NCBI RefSeq assembly: GCF_030546695.1
Contig: NZ_JAUOTP010000010.1
Span: forward strand, 1 to 64,000
DNA from: Sphingomonas natans
Lineage (GTDB): Bacteria; Pseudomonadota; Alphaproteobacteria; Sphingomonadales; Sphingomonadaceae
Direction: 5' to 3'
DNA: 64,000 bases
Under the pieces are notes generated by a model, which saw only the letters and a program-made list of their open reading frames with translations, was not told the DNA's origin and made no database searches. How positions within the stretch are numbered: position 1 is the first letter of the stretch; the number at the start of each line of letters is the position of its first letter. Positions 56,869 through 64,000 of this stretch are shown piece by piece. The position numbers were made by a program, and so were the translations under genes.

Positions 56869-57489
56869 TCATTGCGGCTTGGGCATCGCCGCATCGTCGA
56901 GTTCGCTCGCCCGGACATAAGCGGGTCGCGTCTTCATGCCGTCCCAATAGGAAACGAAGGCCGGCCGCGCCGGGATCGTCCCGAACTGCAGGCCCCAGCC
57001 GATCTGCGATCCGGCATAGACATCCGCCGCGCTGAACGCGCCACCGGCAATATAGGTCTTGCCCGCCACGGCCGTTTCCAGCGCTTCGAGGACGTGATCG
57101 AGGCTGCCATAGCCGGCCGACCTGCCCTTGCCCTCCGGCAGCACGAAGCCCATCGCCTTGTTCGTGATCGCTGCCTCCACCGGGCCGGCGGCGAAGAACA
57201 GCCAGCGATAATAGTCCGCGCGGTCGGCCGGATCGGGCGCTAGGCCGGCCTCGGGAAACGCATCGGCCAGATAGGCGCAGATCGCCGCGCATTCGGTGAC
57301 GACCAGATCGCCGTGGCGAAGCGCGGGCACCTTCCCCATCGGATTGATCGCGAGATATTCCTCGCTCTTCAAGGTCCCGCCATAGCCGAGATAATCGACC
57401 TCATAGGGCTGGCCGATCTCTTCCATCATCCATCGGGCGATGCGGCCGCGCGACATGGGGTTGGTGTAGAGCGTCAGTGCTGCGGCCAC
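56869..57489 (-). CDS. Glutathione S-transferase family protein
   Basis: A 206-residue GST. The thioredoxin-fold half has LTLYTNPMSRGRIARWMMEE and NPMGKVPALRHGDLVVTECA (cis-Pro then the Glu/Cys glutathione contact), and the helical half includes GGAFSAADVYAGSQIGWGLQ. It conjugates or reduces electrophiles using glutathione. The start is GTG 57489 with GGAGG at good spacing; a longer frame adds 13 residues without a ribosome site. It is flanked by sorting-tail protein genes but has no apparent link to them. Confidence 0.92.
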   Translation of the reverse strand: MAAALTLYTNPMSRGRIARWMMEEIGQPYEVDYLGYGGTLKSEEYLAINPMGKVPALRHGDLVVTECAAICAYLADAFPEAGLAPDPADRADYYRWLFFAAGPVEAAITNKAMGFVLPEGKGRSAGYGSLDHVLEALETAVAGKTYIAGGAFSAADVYAGSQIGWGLQFGTIPARPAFVSYWDGMKTRPAYVRASELDDAAMPKPQ

Positions 57490-57626
57490 GATATCCTCCC
57501 TGCGCGACGAGTCGCGGGCAGCGAGCATCCGTTCTTATTGTGTTCTTGTCGGGCCCGGATCGGCAATGATGCGTGACCGGCATGGCGCACTTGGACGGCT
57601 ACGCCGCCACGCGATCTGCGCCCGGC

Positions 57627-58937
57627 TCAGGAAAAGCTGGCGACGCTCCGTCGCCGGCGCAACGTCCCGCCGATCACGCCGAAGCCGACGACCAGCATCG
57701 CCCAGGTCGCGGGCTCGGGCGCGTTTGAACTGGCATCCGCAAGAAGGAACGCCTGCGCGGTCGTGAATTTGTATTGCGGGTTGGCCATGACGTCGATCCC
57801 GAGATTATAGCCGATGGCGTCAAACGCGGCGAGATCGTCGGCGGAGACGGTGTCGAGGACGCAGGCGCCGATCGTCGGGTCCATAACGCCGATCGGATTG
57901 ATGTCGACGATGCAGCCGTTAGGGCCGCTCAGATAGGAATAGGCATCCTTCCAGTGCGAGGCTTGGTCGCCGTCGCCATAATTGGTTCCGGTCGCGAACA
58001 GCGCCGGATTGCCCGATTCCGCGCCATATGGGGTCAGCGTATTGATCGAAAAGAAGGCCTCGCGACCGGGATCCAGCTGCAGCTGCCGCGATCCGTCGCT
58101 TGCGAAGGCGTTGATGCCGTAGCGGAACAGATCGAGGTTGGTGAGCACCGAAGTCTGGTCGACGAACGCCTTCGAAACCGTATCGACATAGCTATAGTCA
58201 TAATCGTCGGTACCGCTGACGAAGCCCAGCGCGTGCCCGATCTCGTGGATCGCGACGCCCATGAAATCATAGGTTCCGGTTGATATGCCGTTGGTCGGAT
58301 CGAAATCGAAGGCGAATGTCGAGCTGAACGTGATGTCGCCGTCGCGATTGATGTTCAGCGGCGTGAAGGTCGGATCGTCCGCATAGGCGTCGTTGATCAC
58401 CTTGAAGAGCGAGTTGTTGTAATCGACACCGATGCCGAGCGCCTTGTCGACCGCGGTGTTGGCGTTGATGAACCGGTTATTGTAGCTGTTATCATTGTCG
58501 AACTGACTGCCGGCTGTCGTCGCCGTCAGCAGACCGGTGTTGGGATCGGTCCCGGGCCCGCGATAGCCCACGCCCCCAGCGGCGGTCAGCGGGCGCAGAT
58601 TGCTGACCGCGATCGCGTCGAGCGAACTCTGCGATTTCGCAGCCATCTGCGCATAGGTCGTCGAGGCCAGCGTGTCGTACGTGTTGCTGTAGGTGCCGCC
58701 GAGCACGTTCGGGCCGAGATCCCCGAAGTGGATATCGAAGTCCAACGTCACGTTGGTCGTGATCGTCTGGTTCCAATAGTTCGCCGCCTTCTGAAAGGCG
58801 TAGAGCGCCGCGCTGCCATTGGGGGCGCTGGTAAAACCGGAATCGGGATGCAGCACGATGCTGAGCGCGAAAGCCGGCGACCCCATCAAGCCAACGGCCG
58901 CGGCGGCATACAAGGCGAGCGTCTTGATCTTCGACAT
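57627..58937 (-). CDS. NF038122-like zinc metalloprotease with PEP-CTERM tail
   Basis: A 436-residue exported protein. A signal peptide (LALYAAAAVGLMGSPAFALS) leads, and the zinc motif is MGVAIHEIGHALGFVSGTDD, a HExxHxxGxxH-type site lacking a third His in the short window. The end is PEPATWAMLVVGFGVIGGTL with an RRRR cluster. Such NF038122-type proteases are found almost only as sorting-tail proteins. ATG 58937 is preferred to 58967. It probably cleaves surface or matrix proteins; the target is unknown. Confidence 0.87.
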   Translation of the reverse strand: MSKIKTLALYAAAAVGLMGSPAFALSIVLHPDSGFTSAPNGSAALYAFQKAANYWNQTITTNVTLDFDIHFGDLGPNVLGGTYSNTYDTLASTTYAQMAAKSQSSLDAIAVSNLRPLTAAGGVGYRGPGTDPNTGLLTATTAGSQFDNDNSYNNRFINANTAVDKALGIGVDYNNSLFKVINDAYADDPTFTPLNINRDGDITFSSTFAFDFDPTNGISTGTYDFMGVAIHEIGHALGFVSGTDDYDYSYVDTVSKAFVDQTSVLTNLDLFRYGINAFASDGSRQLQLDPGREAFFSINTLTPYGAESGNPALFATGTNYGDGDQASHWKDAYSYLSGPNGCIVDINPIGVMDPTIGACVLDTVSADDLAAFDAIGYNLGIDVMANPQYKFTTAQAFLLADASSNAPEPATWAMLVVGFGVIGGTLRRRRSVASFS

Positions 58938-59151
58938 CGGATCGACCCCCTTTGATCTCAGCAACACCAGGCCCGGAGACTCGGTTAATTGTTGGTTAAG
59001 AGTTTCATCGATCTGTCATATTGGTCAAGTGGTTATTAACCATGCGCCAGCTGATCTGCGGGCGACCGTTCAGTCCGGAGCCCGAACAGCAGCGCCCCGC
59101 TTCGCCCCGCCATCCCGAGATTGGAGATGGCGAAGCGAGCGTCTGTCTGTC

Positions 59152-61611
59152 CTAGAACCGCGCCTTCAGCGTCGCCCCATACGTGCGCGGATCGGCGGGC
59201 TGGCCCACGACGAGGCCGGTGCTGCCCGACTGCGTCGCCAGTACCTCGTAATAATCCTTGTCGAAGACGTTGCGGACCCAGCCATAGACCTCCCACGTCC
59301 GGTTGACGCGGATGCCGGCCCGGATGTTGCCGAGATAATAGCCGGCGATGTCGGTCGAGGCCGAGCGCGACGGGTTGGACGAGAATTTCGAGCGGTAGCT
59401 GCCGTCGTAGCCGAAGAAGAACTCGCTATCGCCGAACAGCTGCGCGGGCACGCGATATTCGCCGCCATGGCTGGCCGCCCAGCGCGACACGCCCGGCAGC
59501 CACTGGCCCGAAATGTCGCAGACGAGCGGGCTGAGCCCCGGCACCCCGGCCGGGGCCGGCGTCGCCCCGTTCAGCGCGGGATTGCCGCCCGCCAGTTCGG
59601 GCGGGCACGGCGCATTGACGAACTTCACATATTTGGCGTCGGTGAACGCACCCGACGCGTAGAGGCTGAGCTGGCTCGACGGGCGGAAGCTCGCATCCGC
59701 CTCGATCCCACGCGTCCGCACCTTGCCGGCATTGGCGAGATAGCCGCGAATGACGGTGATCTGGCCATTGTTCACCGTCGCCTGATAGTTCTTCACATCG
59801 GTCCAGAAGCCCGCGAGATTGAAGGTCACGCGCCGATCAAGGAACTGGCTCTTGAGGCCGACCTCATAATGGTTGACGCTCTCGGGCTTCACCGTCTGCG
59901 TCGTGAGATCGACGCCCGTATTCGCCGCGTTGAGCGGCAGGCCGGAAAGGTTGATGCCGCCCGACTTGAAGCTTTTCGCATAGGTCGCATAGGCCAGGAC
60001 ATCGCGTGCGACGTCGAACGAGGCGGTGAAGTCGCCCGACAGGTTCCAGTCGCTGAAGCTCGGCTGGTAGCTCTGCGGCGCGAGCACACCGAGCTGATCG
60101 GCGGTCAGCGCGGTGCCCGTGCCGTTGGTCACGGTCGAGACGTAGCTGCCGGTTTTCTTGTCGTAGTTGACGCGCGCGCCGGGCTGGAGGCGCAGGCGAT
60201 CCGTGACGTGCCACGTGATCTGGCCGAACGCCGCCAGGCTCGTATTCTTGAAGTGGATGTCGTTGAGCGAGGTCAGCCCGTTCAGCACCGCCGGGTTGCA
60301 TGCCGCCGTCGTCGGCGTGGCGCATCCCGCCGAGCCGACCGCGACGTTGCCGGGATTGAGCAGCCAGCGGCTGGCGGCCGATCCCTGGACCTGGCTGCCG
60401 GTCGTGTCGATCTTCTGGTAGAAAGCGTAGAGCCCGCCGACATAATCCAGCGTGCCGCTGTTGCCCGCATAGCGGAGCTCCTGAGTATACTGATCCTGCT
60501 TGGACGGGTTCTGCGAGACGGTCGTGATCGGCAGGCCGGTGAAGTCGCGATCGTTCGACGGCGTCCAGTCCCAGAAGCGCCACGCCGTGACCGAGGTGAG
60601 CGTGCCGGGGCCGACATCCCATTCGGCGCGCAGCGACGCGCCGCCGATGATCTGCTTGGCCTCGAGCCGCCCGTCGAGATCGGTCACGCGATCGAACGCA
60701 TTGGTCGAGGGCGGGCGATAGTTGAAGGCGGCGGCGAGCGCGGCGAACTGACGGTTGAGCGGGCGCTGCGTCGGTCCGGTCCGCACGTAGATCTGCACGC
60801 AGCAATCCGGATTCTGGCGGTTATAGTCGCCCGACAGCGTCAGCTTGAACGTCTCCGTCGGCTTGTAGAGCAAGGTGCCGCGTACGCCGAGATTGTCCTG
60901 CGCGTTCACGTCGGCATTGGTCGTGACGTTGTGGATCGTGCCGTCGCGCTTCGTCGCCGAACCGCCGATGCGGATCGCGACCGTGTCGCTCAGCGGCCCG
61001 GAAACCGAGGCCTTGCCCTGCACGAAGCCCAGATTGCCCGCCGAGACCTCGATCTGCCCCTCGGGCGTGAAGCTCGGCGCCTTGGAGGTGATGCTGATCG
61101 CGCCCGCGGTCGTGTTCTTGCCGTAGAGCGTCCCCTGCGGCCCGCGCAGCACTTCGACCCGCTCGATATCGAGGAAGTCGAACGTCGCCGAACCCGGCCG
61201 GGCGTAATAGACCTGGTCGATATAGAAGCCGACGCCCGGCTCGATCCCGTCATTGATCAGACCGAAGGGCTGGCCGAGCCCACGGATGTTGACCGTCGTG
61301 TTGCGCGGATTGGTCGAATAGAATTGCAGGCTCGGCTGGATCTGGGTGAGCTTCAGGACATTGAAGCTGCCCGTCGCGTCGATCGCGCGCGCATCCAGCA
61401 CCGAGATGGCGAGCGGCACCTTCTGCACCGTCTCCGAGCGGCGGCGCGCGGTGACGAGGATGTCGCCCGACGGCGCAGAGGCTGGCACGGTGCGCGGACG
61501 CGCCGGCTCTGCTGCCGGCAGAGCGTCAGTCGTGGCCGTCTGGGCCAATCCCGGCGCCGCCATCAGTGACACGCCTGTCAGCCACGCCAACCGGCTCTTC
61601 CCCACACCCAT
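59152..61611 (-). CDS. TonB-dependent receptor
   Basis: An 819-residue outer-membrane receptor. A signal peptide ends near APGLAQ. The plug has DILVTARRRSETVQKVPLAI, NIRGLGQPFGLINDGIEPGV and VEVLRGPQGTLYGKNTTAGA, and the barrel ends GATLKARF. It is of the general sphingomonad type used for carbohydrate or small organic import. There is no Fur-like box upstream. It is divergent from the DUF4242/GlxA-regulator genes. Substrate unknown. Confidence 0.93.
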   Translation of the reverse strand: MGVGKSRLAWLTGVSLMAAPGLAQTATTDALPAAEPARPRTVPASAPSGDILVTARRRSETVQKVPLAISVLDARAIDATGSFNVLKLTQIQPSLQFYSTNPRNTTVNIRGLGQPFGLINDGIEPGVGFYIDQVYYARPGSATFDFLDIERVEVLRGPQGTLYGKNTTAGAISITSKAPSFTPEGQIEVSAGNLGFVQGKASVSGPLSDTVAIRIGGSATKRDGTIHNVTTNADVNAQDNLGVRGTLLYKPTETFKLTLSGDYNRQNPDCCVQIYVRTGPTQRPLNRQFAALAAAFNYRPPSTNAFDRVTDLDGRLEAKQIIGGASLRAEWDVGPGTLTSVTAWRFWDWTPSNDRDFTGLPITTVSQNPSKQDQYTQELRYAGNSGTLDYVGGLYAFYQKIDTTGSQVQGSAASRWLLNPGNVAVGSAGCATPTTAACNPAVLNGLTSLNDIHFKNTSLAAFGQITWHVTDRLRLQPGARVNYDKKTGSYVSTVTNGTGTALTADQLGVLAPQSYQPSFSDWNLSGDFTASFDVARDVLAYATYAKSFKSGGINLSGLPLNAANTGVDLTTQTVKPESVNHYEVGLKSQFLDRRVTFNLAGFWTDVKNYQATVNNGQITVIRGYLANAGKVRTRGIEADASFRPSSQLSLYASGAFTDAKYVKFVNAPCPPELAGGNPALNGATPAPAGVPGLSPLVCDISGQWLPGVSRWAASHGGEYRVPAQLFGDSEFFFGYDGSYRSKFSSNPSRSASTDIAGYYLGNIRAGIRVNRTWEVYGWVRNVFDKDYYEVLATQSGSTGLVVGQPADPRTYGATLKARF

Positions 61612-61855
61612 ATCAACCCCCTGAGATTCGTTTTTCGTGAGGGTCTCCTAGTTCGGGAATAGGATTAGACGAGTTAGCAAATCTTGGGACGCCCCAAGCC
61701 GGAGGCGGGTCCCGCCTTGCGATCGCGGCCGATCGGCGAGAGCGGCGAAGCCCGCCGTCCCGCGCTATCGCCGTCGCTAATTGTCCTGATCGCCATCTAC
61801 AGTCTGCAGGTTCATCCCGACTATACGGCCTTCCGACAACACACAGGAGGGTGTA

Positions 61856-62131
61856 ATGAACGCCTATATCATCGAACGCGACATTACGGGTGTCGATCAG
61901 ATGTCAGATATCCAGCTCGTCAATGCTTCGGCTGTTTCCAACGCGGCGATCGAAAAGCTCGCGGGCAAGGTGAAGTGGATCAGAAGCTTCGTCACTAAAG
62001 ACCGGATTTTCTGTCACTATCTCGCCGAAACCGAGGATTCGATCCGCGAACATGCGCGGCTCAGCGGCTTTCCCGCATCCCGGATCACGCCCGTTGCGGG
62101 CATGATCGGCCCCGAAACGGCGAATGGCTGA
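61856..62131 (+). CDS. DUF4242 (SCO4226-type nickel-binding) protein
   Basis: A 91-residue protein: MNAYIIERDITGVDQMSDIQ, then KVKWIRSFVTKDRIFCHYLA and REHARLSGFPASRITPVAGM. This is the DUF4242 ferredoxin-like fold whose Streptomyces member SCO4226 binds nickel. The conserved Cys/His region (FCHYL, REHARLSGFP) is kept. ATG 61856 is preceded by AGGAGG. It is followed three bases later by the GlxA-type regulator, so the two are co-transcribed. Function unknown. Confidence 0.87.
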   Translation: MNAYIIERDITGVDQMSDIQLVNASAVSNAAIEKLAGKVKWIRSFVTKDRIFCHYLAETEDSIREHARLSGFPASRITPVAGMIGPETANG

Positions 62132-62134
62132 ACG

Positions 62135-63211
62135 ATGGTGGTGGGGGAATTAATGCCGCGGGGCGAACGCGTTCTCGATGTCACGATCGTGATGTTCGAA
62201 GGCGGGCTTTCGTCGACCGCGGTCATGCCGACCGAGATCTTCCATTCGGCCGGGCATCTGTGGAACCTGCTGATGGAGGAGCCGGCGCGGCCGCGCTTCC
62301 GCGTCAGGACCGTCTCGGTCGATGGCCGCCCGGTGCGGACGCCCTACGGCTTCGCGATGCTGCCCGAATGCGGGATCGGCGATGTCGATCAGTGCGACAT
62401 CGTCATCGTGCCGACCTCGGGCCTCGATCTGGATCTCAAGCTCGTCGAGAATAGCGCGATCCTGCCGTGGCTGCGGCGGCTGCACGCGCAGGGCGCCTAT
62501 GTCGTCGGCGTCTGCATGGGCGCCGCGTATCTCGCCGCCGCGGGCCTGCTCGACGGCCGGATCGCGACGACGCACTGGGCGGCTTGTCCCGATCTCGCTG
62601 CGCGCTTCCCGGAGGTGATCTGGCGGCCGGAGCTGTTCGTGACCGAGGATCAGCGCCTGTTGTGCAGCGGCGGGGTCGGCGCCGCGATCGACATCAGCCT
62701 GTATCTCGTCGCCAAATTTTGCGGGCACGAGGTGGCGGTGCAGACCGCCAAGGCCTTGCTGCTGCCGATGCCGCGGCTGATGCAGTCCGGCTATGCGGTG
62801 CTGCCCGTGTCGAAGGCGCATGACGATCCGCAGATCCGCGCCGTGGAAGCCTATCTGCTTGAACATTTCCGGGAGGACGTCTCGACCGAGCTGCTCGCCG
62901 AGCGCGCCGCGCTGGGCGAACGGACGTTCGTGCGCCGCTTCAAGGCGGCAACGGGGCGGCTGCCCGCCGCTTATCTCCAGTCGCTGCGGATCGAGGCGGC
63001 GAAGGTCATGCTGGAGCATGAGAGCCGCGCGGTCGGGCTGATCAGCGAGGCGGTCGGCTATAGCGATCTCGGCTTCTTCCGGACCCTGTTCAAGCGAACG
63101 ACCGGCATGACGCCGGGCCAATATCGCGCGCAGTTCGGCCCGATCAGCGTGCGCGGCCACGCGCCGCCCTCGCTCCATCTGGCGCTGCCGGAGCCTCTCG
63201 CCCGCTGCTGA
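62135..63211 (+). CDS. GlxA-type regulator (DJ-1/PfpI + AraC)
   Basis: A 358-residue (or 352 from ATG 62153) regulator. The N-terminal DJ-1/PfpI-like domain includes VVGVCMGAAYLAAAGLLDGR with the nucleophile-elbow Cys, and the C-terminal AraC domain has LLAERAALGERTFVRRFKAA and ISEAVGYSDLGFFRTLFKRT. The second ATG has GGGGGAA nearby and may be the true start. GlxA-family proteins sense metabolites such as amino acids or carnitine. It is co-transcribed with the DUF4242 gene and divergent from a TonB receptor. A sorting-tail protein gene follows. Confidence 0.9.
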   Translation: MVVGELMPRGERVLDVTIVMFEGGLSSTAVMPTEIFHSAGHLWNLLMEEPARPRFRVRTVSVDGRPVRTPYGFAMLPECGIGDVDQCDIVIVPTSGLDLDLKLVENSAILPWLRRLHAQGAYVVGVCMGAAYLAAAGLLDGRIATTHWAACPDLAARFPEVIWRPELFVTEDQRLLCSGGVGAAIDISLYLVAKFCGHEVAVQTAKALLLPMPRLMQSGYAVLPVSKAHDDPQIRAVEAYLLEHFREDVSTELLAERAALGERTFVRRFKAATGRLPAAYLQSLRIEAAKVMLEHESRAVGLISEAVGYSDLGFFRTLFKRTTGMTPGQYRAQFGPISVRGHAPPSLHLALPEPLARC

Positions 63212-63248
63212 CGCGGGCGGCTTTTCCCAACCAACGAAGGACAAGACA

Positions 63249-63935
63249 ATGAAGCGACTCTTCGTCGCGGCGTGCTGCGCCGCGTTCCTGGCCGTGCCGG
63301 CCTCCGCCGCCGAGTTGATCCTCGACGGCAGCTTCGAGCTGAACCCCGCCGAGATCGGCGGCTACAGCCACCATGCCGGCGGCGGCTCGTTCGACGGCGG
63401 CCACTGGTACACGACCGGAGTCGACATCCTCCAGGTCGACCGCGGCTATATGAGCGGCACCGGGCCATCCCTGGTCTTCAATGCGCAGGATGGCCGCAAC
63501 TCGCTCGATCTGACCGGCACCGGTAACTCCAGCCCCGCCGATGGCGTCTATCAGGACATTTCGACGACGATCGGCGAGGTTTACACGCTCAGCTTCTTCG
63601 TTGGCCGCGTGATCGCGAGCGGCAGCGTCTCCTCCGATTACCGGTCCGCCGCGACATTGCGCCTGTCGATCGACGGCGGACCGCTGACCGAGTTCGTCAA
63701 CGACGACGGCACCGACAATGGCATCGTCTGGAAGCGCTTCAGCCTGCCCGTCACCGCCACCCGCGCGACGACGCGGATCGCCTTCCTGAACGGCGAGGGC
63801 AACGATTATCTCGGGCTTGATACAGTGAGTTTCGCCTCCGCCGCGCCCGAGCCCGTCAACTGGGCGGCGATGGTGCTGGGCCTCGGCCTCGTCGGCACGA
63901 AGCTGCGCGCCCGTCCCCGCCCCGCGCGGGCCTGA
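63249..63935 (+). CDS. Sorting-tail protein with DUF642-like domain
   Basis: A 228-residue exported protein. A signal peptide (RLFVAACCAAFLAVPASAAE) leads, the body resembles a DUF642/choice-of-anchor jelly roll (ELILDGSFELNPAEIGGYSH, then YTLSFFVGRVIASGSVSSDY), and the tail is APEPVNWAAMVLGLGLVGTK with a basic end. The tail is a PEPxxW variant (VNW in place of ATW). ATG 63249 follows GAAGGA. Probably anchored or secreted through the same sorting route as the two proteins at 55.9 and 57.6 kb. Confidence 0.85.
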   Translation: MKRLFVAACCAAFLAVPASAAELILDGSFELNPAEIGGYSHHAGGGSFDGGHWYTTGVDILQVDRGYMSGTGPSLVFNAQDGRNSLDLTGTGNSSPADGVYQDISTTIGEVYTLSFFVGRVIASGSVSSDYRSAATLRLSIDGGPLTEFVNDDGTDNGIVWKRFSLPVTATRATTRIAFLNGEGNDYLGLDTVSFASAAPEPVNWAAMVLGLGLVGTKLRARPRPARA

Positions 63936-63985
63936 TCCCATACCGCCGGGCGGGCGGCTCCCGCCCTTATACCAAGGAGTGAACA

Positions 63986-64000
63986 ATGCTCGATCTACTT
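63986..64000 (+). CDS. Start of a gene cut by the right edge
   Basis: ATG 63986 follows AAGGAG (63974-63979) at good spacing and encodes MLDLL before the window ends. Only five codons are visible; nothing can be said of its product. Confidence 0.55.

Noticed and set aside
58819-61569. A 916-codon open frame antisense to the TonB receptor
   Set aside because: It mirrors the receptor gene in a GC-rich frame, is Arg/Ala-heavy and has no family features.

Overview
The window looks like a stretch of chromosome from a Sphingomonas-like alphaproteobacterium (family Sphingomonadaceae). The base composition is GC-rich. Three exported proteins end in the PEP(A)xxWA-type sorting tail common in sphingomonads. 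There are three intact TonB-dependent receptors, a LOV histidine kinase of the HWE class, a COQ9 gene in an ftsEX operon, a cytochrome bc1 chaperone beside a DUF177 gene, and sphingomonad-type intergenic hairpin repeats. This genus-level placement is inferred from gene content and style; no rRNA gene is present.

Layout. (1) 0.6-8 kb holds an exported S9 peptidase, a GAF-PAS-GGDEF-EAL protein, a ferritin-like DUF892 stress protein with a possible EcfG promoter, and a LOV-HWE histidine kinase. (2) 7-10.6 kb holds a catecholate-type siderophore receptor with a Sel1-repeat partner, behind two tandem Fur-like boxes. (3) 10.9-19.1 kb is the most coherent accessory locus. It has a secreted SGNH hydrolase, a frameshifted alpha/beta hydrolase, a double-TetR regulator, a TonB receptor, a secreted PI-PLC-like phosphodiesterase and an MFS transporter. 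A 17-bp motif upstream of the regulator recurs upstream of the receptor. I propose an uptake and hydrolysis system for a phosphoinositide or related ester.

(4) 19.1-39.2 kb is a patchwork. It holds a relic of a discoidin-type protein, rpsU, and a tightly coupled redox cassette (Tat-exported aldo/keto reductase, exported flavodoxin, cytoplasmic AKR, SDR, exported cupin). It also has two SDR/LysR divergent pairs, a TonB receptor relic, an AKR, msrB-msrA, an AsmA protein, an ABC1 kinase and several small proteins. Three further relics follow (a thioredoxin-reductase-like N-terminus, a recombinase C-terminus and a broken small gene). The patchwork ends at tRNA-Leu(GAG).

(5) 39.5-54.4 kb is conserved core: zinc-ribbon protein, ftsE-ftsX-ydcF-like-DMT-COQ9, Fur-boxed feoAB, ssb, yceD-like and cytochrome chaperone genes, bamE, maeB, a ParE-type toxin-antitoxin pair directly in front of mutS, and mutS. 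(6) 54.5-64 kb is accessory: an oligogalacturonate-lyase-like protein, three sorting-tail proteins (one a metalloprotease), a GST, a TonB receptor, a DUF4242 protein, a GlxA-type AraC regulator, and the first codons of another gene at the right edge.
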